Positions 16,250 through 23,392 of a DNA stretch of 42,799 bases are shown piece after piece. The notes beneath the pieces were generated by a model that did no database searches, was not told where the DNA came from, and saw only the letters and a program-made list of their open reading frames with translations. Made by a program: the position numbers and the translations under genes. The stretch is from the NCBI GenBank assembly GCA_934503275.1, contig CAKSVD010000017.1, forward strand, positions 1-42,799, read 5' to 3'. This DNA is from an uncultured Faecalibacterium sp. Its GTDB lineage: Bacteria > Bacillota > Clostridia > Oscillospirales > Ruminococcaceae. The first letter of the stretch is position 1. Each line of letters begins with the position of its first letter.

Positions 16250-16783
16250 ATGAACATTACCGTGTATCTGGGGGCGAACCTTGGCACCGACCCTGCACTG
16301 CCGCAGGCCGTGCAGCAGCTGGGGCGCTGGATCGGCGAAAGCGGCAACGCGCTGGTGTACGGCGGCAGCAAAAGCGGTCTGATGGGGCTTTTAGCCGACA
16401 GTGTGCTGGCCGCAGGCGGCAGGGTGACCGGCGTAGAGCCCAAATGCTTTCTGGACGCAGAACTGCAGCACGAGGGCCTGACCGAGTTGATCGTGACCGA
16501 GGATATCCCCGCCCGCAAGACCAAAATGATCGAACTGGGCGATGCCTTTATCGCATTCCCCGGCGGCACCGGCACGCTGGAGGAGATTACCGAGGTCATC
16601 AGCAAGCTGTCGCTGGGGCAGCTGGACGCGCCCTGCATCCTCTACGACCTGAACGGCTACTACCAGCCCCTGCACCGGCTTTTGCAGCAGATGATCGCCA
16701 TGGGGCTTTCCACCCCGGCGCGGCAGCGGAACATCGCCTTTGCTGCCGACCTTGCCCAGATCCGCGCGATTCTTGAAAAATGA
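16250..16783 (+). CDS. LOG-family nucleoside 5'-monophosphate phosphoribohydrolase-like protein (TIGR00730 type)
   Basis: Rossmann-like protein of the LOG / YvdD family, which cleaves the ribose-5-phosphate from (cytokinin) nucleoside monophosphates. 177 residues; the N-terminal VYLGANLGTDPAL and GGSKSGLMG segments bind the nucleotide, and the family motif PGGxGTxxE is present as PGGTGTLEE near residues 103-111, preceded by the R-K pair (ARKTKMIE). It starts 22 bases after the transporter pair behind AAAGAGAGG, so it may be co-transcribed. The physiological substrate in bacteria of this kind is not settled. Confidence 0.9.
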   Translation: MNITVYLGANLGTDPALPQAVQQLGRWIGESGNALVYGGSKSGLMGLLADSVLAAGGRVTGVEPKCFLDAELQHEGLTELIVTEDIPARKTKMIELGDAFIAFPGGTGTLEEITEVISKLSLGQLDAPCILYDLNGYYQPLHRLLQQMIAMGLSTPARQRNIAFAADLAQIRAILEK

Positions 16784-16814
16784 TACTGGGAAGCTTACTT
16801 CTCAAACGTAAGGA

Positions 16815-16850
16815 GACTGCTGTACATGGCTTTGTGCGGCGGTCTTTTTT
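16815..16850 (+). terminator. Intrinsic terminator after the LOG-family gene
   Basis: GACTGCTGTACA (16815-16826) pairs with TGTGCGGCGGTC (16833-16844) through several G-U pairs, followed by six T residues. Confidence 0.85.
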
Positions 16851-16859
16851 CATAAAAAT

Positions 16860-16895
16860 GGGATACCGGGGCGTCCGCAGACGACCCGGTATCCC
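16860..16895. terminator. Second strong hairpin, probably a bidirectional terminator
   Basis: GGGATACCGGG (16860-16870) and CCCGGTATCCC (16885-16895) are perfectly complementary. On the minus strand the stem is followed by ATTTTTATG; on the plus strand it is followed by A-rich sequence. It probably serves as back-up for leftward transcription. Confidence 0.65.
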
Positions 16896-16970
16896 GAAAA
16901 AAGAAAAAATCATTCCGCTGATTATGCCCATAGCGCACGCGGAGGGCATTTAAATCTTTCTGCACAATCA

Positions 16971-17009
16971 AAAAAGGCCGCTGCACAAAACAATGTGCAA
17001 CGGCCTTTT
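16971..17009. terminator. Bidirectional intrinsic terminator of the SEAAS lipoprotein gene
   Basis: GGCCG-c-TGCAC (16976-16986) pairs with GTGCA-a-CGGCC (16995-17005), with A run on the left and T run on the right. On the minus strand it follows the stop of the small lipoprotein gene. Confidence 0.8.
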
Positions 17010-17042
17010 GCTATTTTGTTATGTACGCTATGCGCGTTAAAC

Positions 17043-17303
17043 TTAGGCGGCAGTGGTGGAAGCAGCCTCAGAAGAAGCAGCCTCGCTGACAGCAGCCTCA
17101 GAGGAAGCAGCCTCGGAAGAAGCAGCCTCAGAGGAAGCGGCCTCGCTGGAAGCAGCCTCAGAAGAAGCAGCCTCGGAAACAGCGGTGCTTGCGGAAGCAG
17201 CCTCAGAGGAAGAAGCAGCGGTAGAAGCAGAACCACCGCAAGCGGTCATGCCAGCAGCCAGAGCCAGAGCAACAACAGCGATGCAAATATTCTTGAGTTT
17301 CAT
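17043..17303 (-). CDS. Small Ser/Ala-rich repeat lipoprotein
   Basis: 86-residue predicted lipoprotein. Signal peptide MKLKNICIAVVALALAAG is followed by a lipobox ending at Cys22 (GMTAC). The rest of the mature protein is low complexity: GGSASTAASSS and nine copies of SEAA/SEAAS, ending in STTAA. No folded domain is present. In related gut Clostridia such SEAAS stretches occur as linkers after the lipid-anchored cysteine of solute receptors (my recollection of the family pattern); here the linker stands alone. ATG 17303 has AAGGAGA upstream and its own promoter and terminators. It might be a surface spacer, a glycosylation scaffold, or the remnant of a larger lipoprotein. Confidence 0.8.
   Translation of the reverse strand: MKLKNICIAVVALALAAGMTACGGSASTAASSSEAASASTAVSEAASSEAASSEAASSEAASSEAASSEAAVSEAASSEAASTTAA
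17053..17220 (-). repeat. 15-base tandem repeats encoding SEAAS units
   Basis: Imperfect tandem units of 15 bases (GAAGCAGCCTCNGAG type on the plus strand) encode the Ser-Glu-Ala-Ala-Ser repeats of the small lipoprotein. The units differ at third codon positions, so they are old enough to have diverged, though unit-number change by slippage is still possible. Confidence 0.85.
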
Positions 17304-17374
17304 ATCAATGATCTCCTTGTTTTCTTATGTGTGTTTAGCAGCGAGCGCTCTGTAGCACCTCACTGCGATGCTAT

Positions 17375-17402
17375 ATTCTAATCCGTTTTTGAAAAAAATC
17401 AA
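17375..17402 (-). promoter_or_regulatory. Promoter of the SEAAS lipoprotein gene
   Basis: On the minus strand, TTGATT (17402-17397), 16-base spacer, TAGAAT (17380-17375), about 70 bases before the start codon. Confidence 0.6.
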
Positions 17403-17406
17403 GAGT

Positions 17407-17470
17407 TTTTTGGCCGAAAGTTATAATCTATGTAAAGAATCTGCATAGTTGTCATAAACTTTCGCCAAAA
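17407..17470. repeat. Long imperfect inverted repeat in the gap between lipoprotein and ZIP genes
   Basis: TTTTGGCcGAAAGTT (from 17407) pairs with AACTTTCGCCAAAA (17457-17470), with a further CTATG/CATAG pair inside. No T run follows, so it is not a typical terminator; it could be a cruciform operator or an RNA element. The rest of the 17304-17666 gap is AT-rich. It also contains a short open frame of 19 codons at 17538-17597 without a good ribosome-binding site. Confidence 0.5.
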
Positions 17471-17666
17471 GCTAAAGACTTTTTGGTAAAATTAAAGCGT
17501 GGGATAGAGCCTGTACCGCCGGGTGGGAAGCACAATAATGGAAATCATTGAAAAAATGCTCATAAAATCCTTTTTATTGTACTGCAAATGTGGATAATGG
17601 TGTCATGGCGAGGGACGGACATCCCCCGGAAGGCTGAACGACAAAAATATTGTGGAGGACATTACC

Positions 17667-17831
17667 ATGAAAGATCTTGACTTTGGTTACTTTGGCACCG
17701 GTGACGAGGGCTATGCCCAGTACATGACCGCATTCGAGCGCAATTTCAGCACGGACAGCACCGACAGCTTTGCGTCCGATGACGCAGACTGCGATGCAGA
17801 CAGCTGCGACAGCACGGAGGACGATTTCTGA
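17667..17831 (+). CDS. Small acidic protein (54 aa), unknown
   Basis: ATG at 17667 with TGGAGGA seven bases upstream; 54 codons, stop TGA 17829-17831. The product begins MKDLDFGYFGTGDEGYAQYM, continues with FERNF, and ends in a very acidic, Ser-rich tail with two cysteines (DDADCDADSCDSTEDDF). It has no signal or membrane segment. It lies 53 bases before a ZIP-family metal transporter in the same direction and probably in the same transcript. A metal-related role (acidic Cys/Asp tail) is a guess from that context only. I do not recognise a family. Confidence 0.65.
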   Translation: MKDLDFGYFGTGDEGYAQYMTAFERNFSTDSTDSFASDDADCDADSCDSTEDDF

Positions 17832-17884
17832 GTCCGCACCCTTTTGCCCGTTTGCGCATACAAAGGGCAAAGGGGGAATGCGGC

Positions 17885-18631
17885 TTGAACCGGATCATTT
17901 TCACACTTGGGGTCTGGCTGTTCCCGGCGGCGTGCACCGCGCTGGGAGCAGCAGGGGTGTTTTTGCTGCGCAGGCAGACAAGGCCGGCTACCCGGCGCAT
18001 TTTGTGCGGGATGGCGGCGGGTATCATGCTGGCGGCCAGTGTGTGGAGCCTGCTGCTGCCGGCCATTGCACGGTCGCAGGGCAGGGCGGCGTGGGTACCC
18101 CCGGCGCTGGGGCTTATTTTAGGCGCTGTGGGACTTTTGCAGCTGGAGGATGCCGCCGGGCAGCTGCTGGCGGGCGGCCCCGGACATTGCGGGCGTATGG
18201 TGCTGGCGGTCACCCTGCATAACCTGCCGGAGGGTATGGTGGTGGGGCTGGCTGCGGCGCTGGCGCTGCACGGGGACGCGGATGCCGTAAGCGGCGCGCT
18301 GGCGCTGAGCTTGGGCATCGGCTTGCAGAACATCCCGGAGGGAGCGGCGGTCAGTCTGCCGCTGACCCAGAGCGGGCGCACCCGGGGGCAGTCCTTTGCC
18401 GCCGGGGCGGCGTCCGGGCTGGTGGAGCCTCTGGGCGCGGTGCTGGCCTTTGTGCTGGCCGAGTGGGTAGGTGCAGCGCTGCCGTGGCTTATGAGCGCGG
18501 CGGCGGGCTGCATGGTGTGTGTGACCGCACAGGAGATGATCCCTGAGGCGGTGGAACCGGATGAAGTGGCCGGTGTCATCAGCATCGTGCTGGGGTTTGC
18601 CCTGATGATGGCACTGGATGTGGCCCTGTGA
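17885..18631 (+). CDS. ZIP family metal transporter
   Basis: Divalent metal (zinc/iron/manganese) importer of the ZupT-like ZIP family. The 248-residue membrane protein has about eight hydrophobic segments and both signature metal-binding helices: HNLPEGMVVG in the fourth and QNIPEGAAVS in the fifth. A long cytoplasmic His-rich loop is absent, as in bacterial ZupT. The start is taken as TTG 17885 because AAGGGGG lies eight bases upstream and the encoded protein begins with the first membrane helix. An earlier TTG at 17852 would add 11 basic residues. It follows the 54-residue acidic protein. Confidence 0.9.
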   Translation: MNRIIFTLGVWLFPAACTALGAAGVFLLRRQTRPATRRILCGMAAGIMLAASVWSLLLPAIARSQGRAAWVPPALGLILGAVGLLQLEDAAGQLLAGGPGHCGRMVLAVTLHNLPEGMVVGLAAALALHGDADAVSGALALSLGIGLQNIPEGAAVSLPLTQSGRTRGQSFAAGAASGLVEPLGAVLAFVLAEWVGAALPWLMSAAAGCMVCVTAQEMIPEAVEPDEVAGVISIVLGFALMMALDVAL

Positions 18632-18636
18632 TAGAG

Positions 18637-18684
18637 TAAAAGCAATGCCGGACAGACCTTTTGGCCTGCCCGGCATTGCTTTTA
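18637..18684. terminator. Bidirectional terminator between ZIP and MATE genes
   Basis: TAAAAGCAATGCCGG (18637-18651) pairs with CCGGCATTGCTTTTA (18670-18684); A run on one side and T run on the other. It serves both convergent genes. Confidence 0.9.
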
Positions 18685-18696
18685 TGCAAAAAGGAA

Positions 18697-20058
18697 CTAT
18701 ACCGTCTGCGGCTGCTTCTGGCGCAGATGCCGCCGCACCACCAGCAGGCAGGCCAGATGCACCAGCGCCGTCAGCGCCCAGCTGATGGGATAGCTGATGT
18801 ATAGCATAAAGGGGGTGCGGTTCAGCTGGAAAATGGTGGCGATCCACACCAGCCGCAGCACGCACACACCCACAAGACTTACCACCATGGGCAGCACGCT
18901 ATAGCCCAGCCCGCGCAGGCTGCTGGCCAGCACGTCCATAATGCCGCACAGCAGATAGAAGCCGCAGATGAGCCTTAGCCGCTCGGCACCGGTGGCGATG
19001 ACCGCAGTGTCCGAGGAGTAGAAGCGCAGCAGCTGATTCCCCGCCAGCGCTGCGCCGCCGCCCAGCACAAGGCCGGTCACCACGACACACAGCAGACAGT
19101 TGCGGATCACCCGGTCAAGGTTGTGGTACTTGCGCGCGCCGATGTTCTGGCTGGTAAAGGTGACAGCGGCCTGTGCAAAGGCGTTCATGGCGGTGTACAC
19201 AAAGCCCTCCAGATTGGAGGAGGCAGAGTTGCCAGCCACCACCATGGAACCAAAGGAGTTGATGGAGGACTGGATGACCACATTGGAAAGGCTGAACACC
19301 GTGCTTTGCAGCCCGGCAGGCAGACCGATGAGCAAAATCTGCTTCAGCGTCCCGGCGTGGAAGGCCAGCCGCCGCAGGTCCAGCCGCAGTGCGCCCTCCT
19401 CCCGGACAAGCATTCCGGTCACCAGCAGCGCGGACACGGTCTGGCTGATGATGGTGGCCAGCGCCACGCCTGCCACGCTCATGGAAAAGCCGATGACAAA
19501 GACCAGATTCAGCACCACGTTGATGACACCGGCAGCGGCCAGACAGTACAGCGGGCGCTTGGTGTCGCCCACGGCCCGCAGCAGTGCACTGCTGAAGTTG
19601 TATAGCATGGTCATGGGCATTCCGATAAAATAGATCTTCAGGTACAGGGTGGAAAGGCCAATCACGTCCTCCGGGCAGCTCATCAGCTCCAGCAGGCCGC
19701 GCGCGGCGCAAAAGCCCACCACCGCCAGCAGTACGCCGCTGACTAAGCCCAGCGCTACGGCGGTGTGTACCGTATCCTGCACGCCCTTTTCGTCCCGGGC
19801 ACCAAAGCACCGGGCTGCCACCACGTTGGCACCCAGCGAAAGCCCGACGAACAGGTTGACCAGCAGGTTGATCAACGCGCCGTTGGAGCCAACGGCAGCC
19901 AGCGCCGTGCTGCCCGCAAAGCGCCCCACCACCACAACGTCGGCGGCGTTGAACAGCAATTGCAGAATACTGGATGCCGCCAGCGGCACGGAAAACAAGA
20001 TGATCTTTTGCAGCATAGGCCCGCTGGTCAGGTCTGCGGAACGGCTGGTCGTAGCCAT
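18697..20058 (-). CDS. MATE family efflux transporter
   Basis: Cation-coupled multidrug/metabolite exporter. 453 residues with about twelve transmembrane helices in two related halves. Family features include the opening GPMLQKIILFSVPLAASSILQLLFNAADVVVVGRF, the conserved first-half segment GTKRPLYCL-like (RAVGDTKRPLYCLAAAGVINVVLNLVF), and SSLRGLGYSVLPMVVSLVGVCVLR in the second half. ATG 20058 has AGGAGG upstream on the minus strand. Its leader contains a 167-base palindromic element lying between the promoter and the gene. Confidence 0.93.
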   Translation of the reverse strand: MATTSRSADLTSGPMLQKIILFSVPLAASSILQLLFNAADVVVVGRFAGSTALAAVGSNGALINLLVNLFVGLSLGANVVAARCFGARDEKGVQDTVHTAVALGLVSGVLLAVVGFCAARGLLELMSCPEDVIGLSTLYLKIYFIGMPMTMLYNFSSALLRAVGDTKRPLYCLAAAGVINVVLNLVFVIGFSMSVAGVALATIISQTVSALLVTGMLVREEGALRLDLRRLAFHAGTLKQILLIGLPAGLQSTVFSLSNVVIQSSINSFGSMVVAGNSASSNLEGFVYTAMNAFAQAAVTFTSQNIGARKYHNLDRVIRNCLLCVVVTGLVLGGGAALAGNQLLRFYSSDTAVIATGAERLRLICGFYLLCGIMDVLASSLRGLGYSVLPMVVSLVGVCVLRLVWIATIFQLNRTPFMLYISYPISWALTALVHLACLLVVRRHLRQKQPQTV

Positions 20059-20078
20059 GAGTTATCTACCTCCTATAG

Positions 20079-20245
20079 TTAGAAGCCGTTTTCATAAGCG
20101 TTGCACACCGCTCGAACGGTCTTTTTGCTCGCACACTGCGTTGCTTTCCCTTGCAATCCACCAAAGATTGCTGCGGAAAATCGCCTTGTCTGCGGGCAAA
20201 AACTCTCGTCGTTCGGCACACCCCGCTTATGAAAACAGCTTCTAA
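20079..20245. repeat. Long palindromic (MITE-like) element in the 5' leader of the MATE gene
   Basis: Arms TTAGAAGCCGTTTTCATAAGCG (from 20079) and CGCTTATGAAAACAGCTTCTAA (to 20245) are complementary with one mismatch. The inner parts are also loosely complementary (GTCTTTTTGC near 20120 against GCAAAAACTC near 20200, CACACC/GGTGTG types), so the whole unit can fold on itself. Size, terminal inverted repeats and absence of a gene fit a miniature mobile element or dispersed palindromic repeat; copy number elsewhere is unknown. Confidence 0.7.
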
Positions 20246-20271
20246 GCCTTGCGTGAACATAGCAATTGCCT

Positions 20272-20300
20272 ATTATAACGCGATATTAGGTAAAAAACAA
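20272..20300 (-). promoter_or_regulatory. Promoter of the MATE gene
   Basis: On the minus strand TTGTTT (20300-20295), 17-base spacer, TATAAT (20277-20272). Transcription from here passes through the palindromic element before reaching the gene. Confidence 0.7.
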
Positions 20301-20361
20301 GAGGTGAAGCCGCCCTTTTGCCCCCAAAGTGCAAATATCGCCCGCCGGGCACAGCCTGCAA

Positions 20362-20390
20362 TTGAAAAATGCTGCCCATACTGCTATAAT
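20362..20390 (+). promoter_or_regulatory. Promoter of the sugar transferase gene
   Basis: TTGAAA (20362-20367), 17-base spacer, TATAAT (20385-20390), 39 bases before the start codon. Confidence 0.78.
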
Positions 20391-20429
20391 AAGGCGGTAG
20401 ACCCGTAGAAAACGGAGGAAGTTTTATTT

Positions 20430-21038
20430 ATGTATCGGAATCGGATCAAACGGCTGCTGGATATTTTGCTGTCAGCCTGCGGCATCCTGTGCCTTTCGTG
20501 GCTGCTGCTGCTTTTGGCTGTTGCCATTAAGCTGGACTCTCCCGGGCCGGTGTTTTTCCGGCAGAAGCGGGTGGGCATCGGCAAGCGGCATTTCCAGATC
20601 CTCAAATTCCGCACCATGCGCATGGATTGCCCGCACGATATGCCAACCCATCTGCTGCATGACCCGGAGCAGTATATCACCCGCATGGGACGCTTTCTGC
20701 GCAAGACCAGTCTGGACGAGCTGCCCCAGCTGTGGAATATCCTTGTGGGGGATATGGCGGTCATCGGCCCGCGCCCGGCGCTTTGGAACCAGTACGACCT
20801 GCTGGCAGAGCGGGATAAGTACGGCGCAAACGATGTGCGCCCGGGGCTGACCGGCTGGGCGCAGATCCATGGCCGGGACGAGTTGGAAATTGCCGAAAAG
20901 GCAAAGCTGGACGGCTGGTATGTGGAGCATATCAGCTTTTTGCTGGATGTAAAGTGCTTTTTTGGCACCATTACCGCCGTGCTCAGGCATGACGGCGTGG
21001 TGGAGGGCGGCACCGGCACCCTGCACGATGAAAAATGA
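20430..21038 (+). CDS. Initiating sugar transferase (polyprenyl-phosphate glycosylphosphotransferase)
   Basis: Transfers a sugar-1-phosphate from a UDP-sugar to undecaprenyl phosphate, the first membrane step in making a surface glycan. The 202-residue protein is the short form: one N-terminal hydrophobic hairpin (about 12-33) and the catalytic domain with SPGPVFFRQKRVG, FKxRTM as LKFRTMRMD, TSLDELPQLWNIL, GDMAVIGPRPAL and RPGLTGWAQIHGRDEL, all typical of this family. The ATG 20430 follows GGAGGAAG. It stands alone with its own promoter and terminator and has a second family member in the window at 37622. Confidence 0.93.
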   Translation: MYRNRIKRLLDILLSACGILCLSWLLLLLAVAIKLDSPGPVFFRQKRVGIGKRHFQILKFRTMRMDCPHDMPTHLLHDPEQYITRMGRFLRKTSLDELPQLWNILVGDMAVIGPRPALWNQYDLLAERDKYGANDVRPGLTGWAQIHGRDELEIAEKAKLDGWYVEHISFLLDVKCFFGTITAVLRHDGVVEGGTGTLHDEK

Positions 21039-21048
21039 TCTGTTATGC

Positions 21049-21092
21049 ACACACGCCGGAGCATCGGCCGACGCTCCGGTGTGTCCATTTTT
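21049..21092 (+). terminator. Intrinsic terminator after the sugar transferase
   Basis: ACACACGCCGGAGC (21049-21062) pairs with GCTCCGGTGTGT (21073-21084) with a small bulge, followed by CCATTTTTAC. Confidence 0.8.
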
Positions 21093-21133
21093 ACACAAAG
21101 CACAGCGCAGACCGGCTGAAATTGGCATATCTC

Positions 21134-21161
21134 TTGATTTATCCACTGAAAAGCGTATAAT
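21134..21161 (+). promoter_or_regulatory. Promoter of aspS
   Basis: TTGATT (21134-21139), 16-base spacer, TATAAT (21156-21161), 39 bases before the start codon. Confidence 0.7.
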
Positions 21162-21200
21162 AAAACAGTACACAAGACGTTAAAGGAGGATTCCTGTATT

Positions 21201-22535
21201 ATGGAACGCACCTATATCAATGAGGCTCAAAAGGCCATCGGCGGCACGGTGAAGGTGCAGGGCTTTATCGAAAACCTGCGCAACAGCAAGTATATGGCAT
21301 TTATCGTGCTGAAGGATATTACCGGCAAGCTGCAGATCACGGTAGAAAAGGCCGACCACCCCGAGCTGGTGGATACCATCGACCAGCTTACCCCGGACTC
21401 TGTCATCACCGTTACCGGCAAGGTGATGGAGAACGACTACGTCAAGATGGGCGGCGTGGAGATGATCCCCGAGAGCATCGAGGTGGAGAGCACCGCCAAT
21501 GCACTGCCCATCGTCCGCAAGGAGATCGCAGCCACCAAGAAAAAGAAGGCTGTGGAGCGCTCCAGCATCGACCAGCGCATCGACTACCGCTGGATCGACC
21601 TGCGCACCGACGAGAACCAGCTGATGTTCAAGGCACAGAGCTGCTTCGTCAACGCCATGCGCAAGTTCCTGCTGGACCGCAACTTCATCGAGATCCACAC
21701 CCCCAAGCTGATCGCTGCTGCCAGCGAGAGCGGCTCTGAGGTGTTCAAGGTGGACTACTTCGACCGCAACGCCTATCTGGCACAGAGCCCTCAGTTCTAT
21801 AAGCAGATGGCTATGGCTGCCGGCTTTGAGCGTATCTTCGAGACCGGCCCCGTGTTCCGCGCCGAGAAGAGTTACACCAACAAGCACGCTACCGAGTTCT
21901 CCGGCTTCGATCTGGAGTTCAGCTACATCACCTCCTTCAAGGACGTGATGAAGATGGAAGAGGAACTGCTGACCGCCGGTCTGCAGGCCGTTAAAGATAC
22001 CTACGGCGAGCAGATCAAGGAACTGTTCGGGCAGGAGGTCATCGTGCCCACCACGCCGTTCCCGGTGGTCAAGCTGGCAGACCTGTACAAGGCTCTGGAG
22101 GAAGAGTTCGGCTACACCGTAGACGAGAGCGAGAAGGGCGATCTGACCACCGAGGCCGAGCGCCTGAGCTACGACTGGGTCAAAAAGCACTACGGCCATG
22201 AGTTTTTGTTCATCACCGATTACTCTGCCGAGAAGCGTGCCTTCTACCACATGCGCGACGAGAACGGCGTGCCGCAGGGCTACGACCTGATCTGGCGCGG
22301 CGTGGAGATCACCACCGGTGCCCAGCGTGAGCACCGCTATGAGGTGCTGAAGAAGCAGGCCGAGGAAAAGGGTCTGGCAGAAGACGTCAAGTTCTATCTG
22401 GAGTTCTTCCAGTACGGCTGCCCGCCCCACGGCGGCTTTGGCATCGGCATCGACCGCCTGACCATGCTGCTGTGCGGCCTGAGCATCAAGGATGCCGAGT
22501 TCCTGTTCCGCGGCCCCAACCGCCTGACCCCGTGA
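21201..22535 (+). CDS. aspS: Aspartyl-tRNA synthetase, archaeal/eukaryotic type (probably non-discriminating)
   Basis: Class II synthetase charging tRNA(Asp), and probably also tRNA(Asn), with aspartate. The 444-residue protein has an N-terminal OB anticodon-binding domain (VKVQGFIENLRNSK...), then the class II core: motif 2 as FRAEKSYTNKHATEFSGFDLE and motif 3 as GFGIGIDRLTMLL, with the active-site stretch LAQSPQFYKQM. It lacks the GAD insertion domain that makes bacterial AspRS about 590 residues, and its length and motifs are those of the archaeal form. In Clostridia such enzymes usually cooperate with the GatCAB amidotransferase, which is not in this window. ATG 21201 follows AAAGGAGG. 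Confidence 0.9.
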   Translation: MERTYINEAQKAIGGTVKVQGFIENLRNSKYMAFIVLKDITGKLQITVEKADHPELVDTIDQLTPDSVITVTGKVMENDYVKMGGVEMIPESIEVESTANALPIVRKEIAATKKKKAVERSSIDQRIDYRWIDLRTDENQLMFKAQSCFVNAMRKFLLDRNFIEIHTPKLIAAASESGSEVFKVDYFDRNAYLAQSPQFYKQMAMAAGFERIFETGPVFRAEKSYTNKHATEFSGFDLEFSYITSFKDVMKMEEELLTAGLQAVKDTYGEQIKELFGQEVIVPTTPFPVVKLADLYKALEEEFGYTVDESEKGDLTTEAERLSYDWVKKHYGHEFLFITDYSAEKRAFYHMRDENGVPQGYDLIWRGVEITTGAQREHRYEVLKKQAEEKGLAEDVKFYLEFFQYGCPPHGGFGIGIDRLTMLLCGLSIKDAEFLFRGPNRLTP

Positions 22536-22578
22536 TGCTAAAGTCCGATCATATATTTTAACGTTATCATAAAAACAT

Positions 22579-22629
22579 AAGACCCGGGATCCTCTCAAAG
22601 CCAAACGGCTCACAAGGATCCCGGGTCTT
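22579..22629. terminator. Bidirectional terminator between aspS and tenA
   Basis: AAGACCCGGGATCC (22579-22592) pairs perfectly with GGATCCCGGGTCTT (22616-22629); A run on the left (minus-strand T run) and GTTATTTTT to the right. Closes both convergent transcripts. Confidence 0.85.
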
Positions 22630-22708
22630 GTGCGTTATTTTTCCTGAAAAGGTGCAGAGCAGGACAGACCGTTTTTGACCTTGTCTCTTTCCAAAAGCGA
22701 AAGAACCC

Positions 22709-23392
22709 TCAAAGGTCCGTCCGGGGCGTTGCGCACATCTCCCAGAAGTGCAACTCGTGCTCCGAGCAGGCGCGGAAGATCGCGCGGCAGCGGGCGGCGC
22801 GATCCGGCGAAAGGCCGGTGCAGGCCGCCTCGGCTCTCTCTGCCCATGCGCGGCAGGCGGCATCGTAGCCGGGGCCGGCGTAGTCCAGCACCAGTGCGCC
22901 GTAGTAGGTGTCCTTTACGGCGGGGGAGCGCTGCAAAAGCTTCTGGAACAGCCAGCCGTAACTCAGCATACAGGGCAGGCAGGCCATCAGGCACTCGGCT
23001 TCGCCCTCGCCGGTGCGGGCGGCGTCGATCATGCAGTCCAGATAAGCGCGGTTCTCCGGGCGCAGCGGCAGGGACTGGATGTCAGCCTCCCGCAGACCGT
23101 ACTGCTCCAGATACCGCAGCCGGGTCAGGTCCTCGTTCTCCTGCACGAAGGACAGCAGGGAATAGTAGGTGCGCATGGCCGCCATGGTGGTGGCCTTGGT
23201 CATGCCCCACGCAAAGATCTTGGCGTACTCCCGCAGATACAGGCTGTCCTCCACAAGGTAGCTTTTAAAGCAGTCCTCGCTCAGGGTACCGTTTTCCATC
23301 TTTTGCAGAAACTCGGTCTGCAGGCACTGCTCCCACACGGGCAGATCGGCCTGTACCAGCGCCGAGACAAAGGGCAGGTCAGTCACGGACAA
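22709..23392 (-). CDS. tenA: TenA family protein (aminopyrimidine aminohydrolase / thiaminase II)
   Basis: Salvages the pyrimidine half of thiamin by hydrolysing aminopyrimidine breakdown products. The 227-residue helical protein shows the family order: SYLVEDSLYLREYAKIFAWG near the N-terminus (Asp and Tyr of the active site), then CLPCMLSYGW, which carries the catalytic cysteine region, and the C-terminal HELHFWEM with the conserved Glu. Its start overlaps the end of thiD by 14 bases, so the two genes are coupled. It is the last gene of a four-gene leftward operon. No thiamin riboswitch was found upstream. Confidence 0.9.
   Translation of the reverse strand: MSVTDLPFVSALVQADLPVWEQCLQTEFLQKMENGTLSEDCFKSYLVEDSLYLREYAKIFAWGMTKATTMAAMRTYYSLLSFVQENEDLTRLRYLEQYGLREADIQSLPLRPENRAYLDCMIDAARTGEGEAECLMACLPCMLSYGWLFQKLLQRSPAVKDTYYGALVLDYAGPGYDAACRAWAERAEAACTGLSPDRAARCRAIFRACSEHELHFWEMCATPRTDL

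Noticed and set aside
17053..17220. CRISPR-like array
   Set aside because: The repeats are 15 bases long, contiguous, without spacers, and encode a Ser-Glu-Ala-Ala repeat protein.
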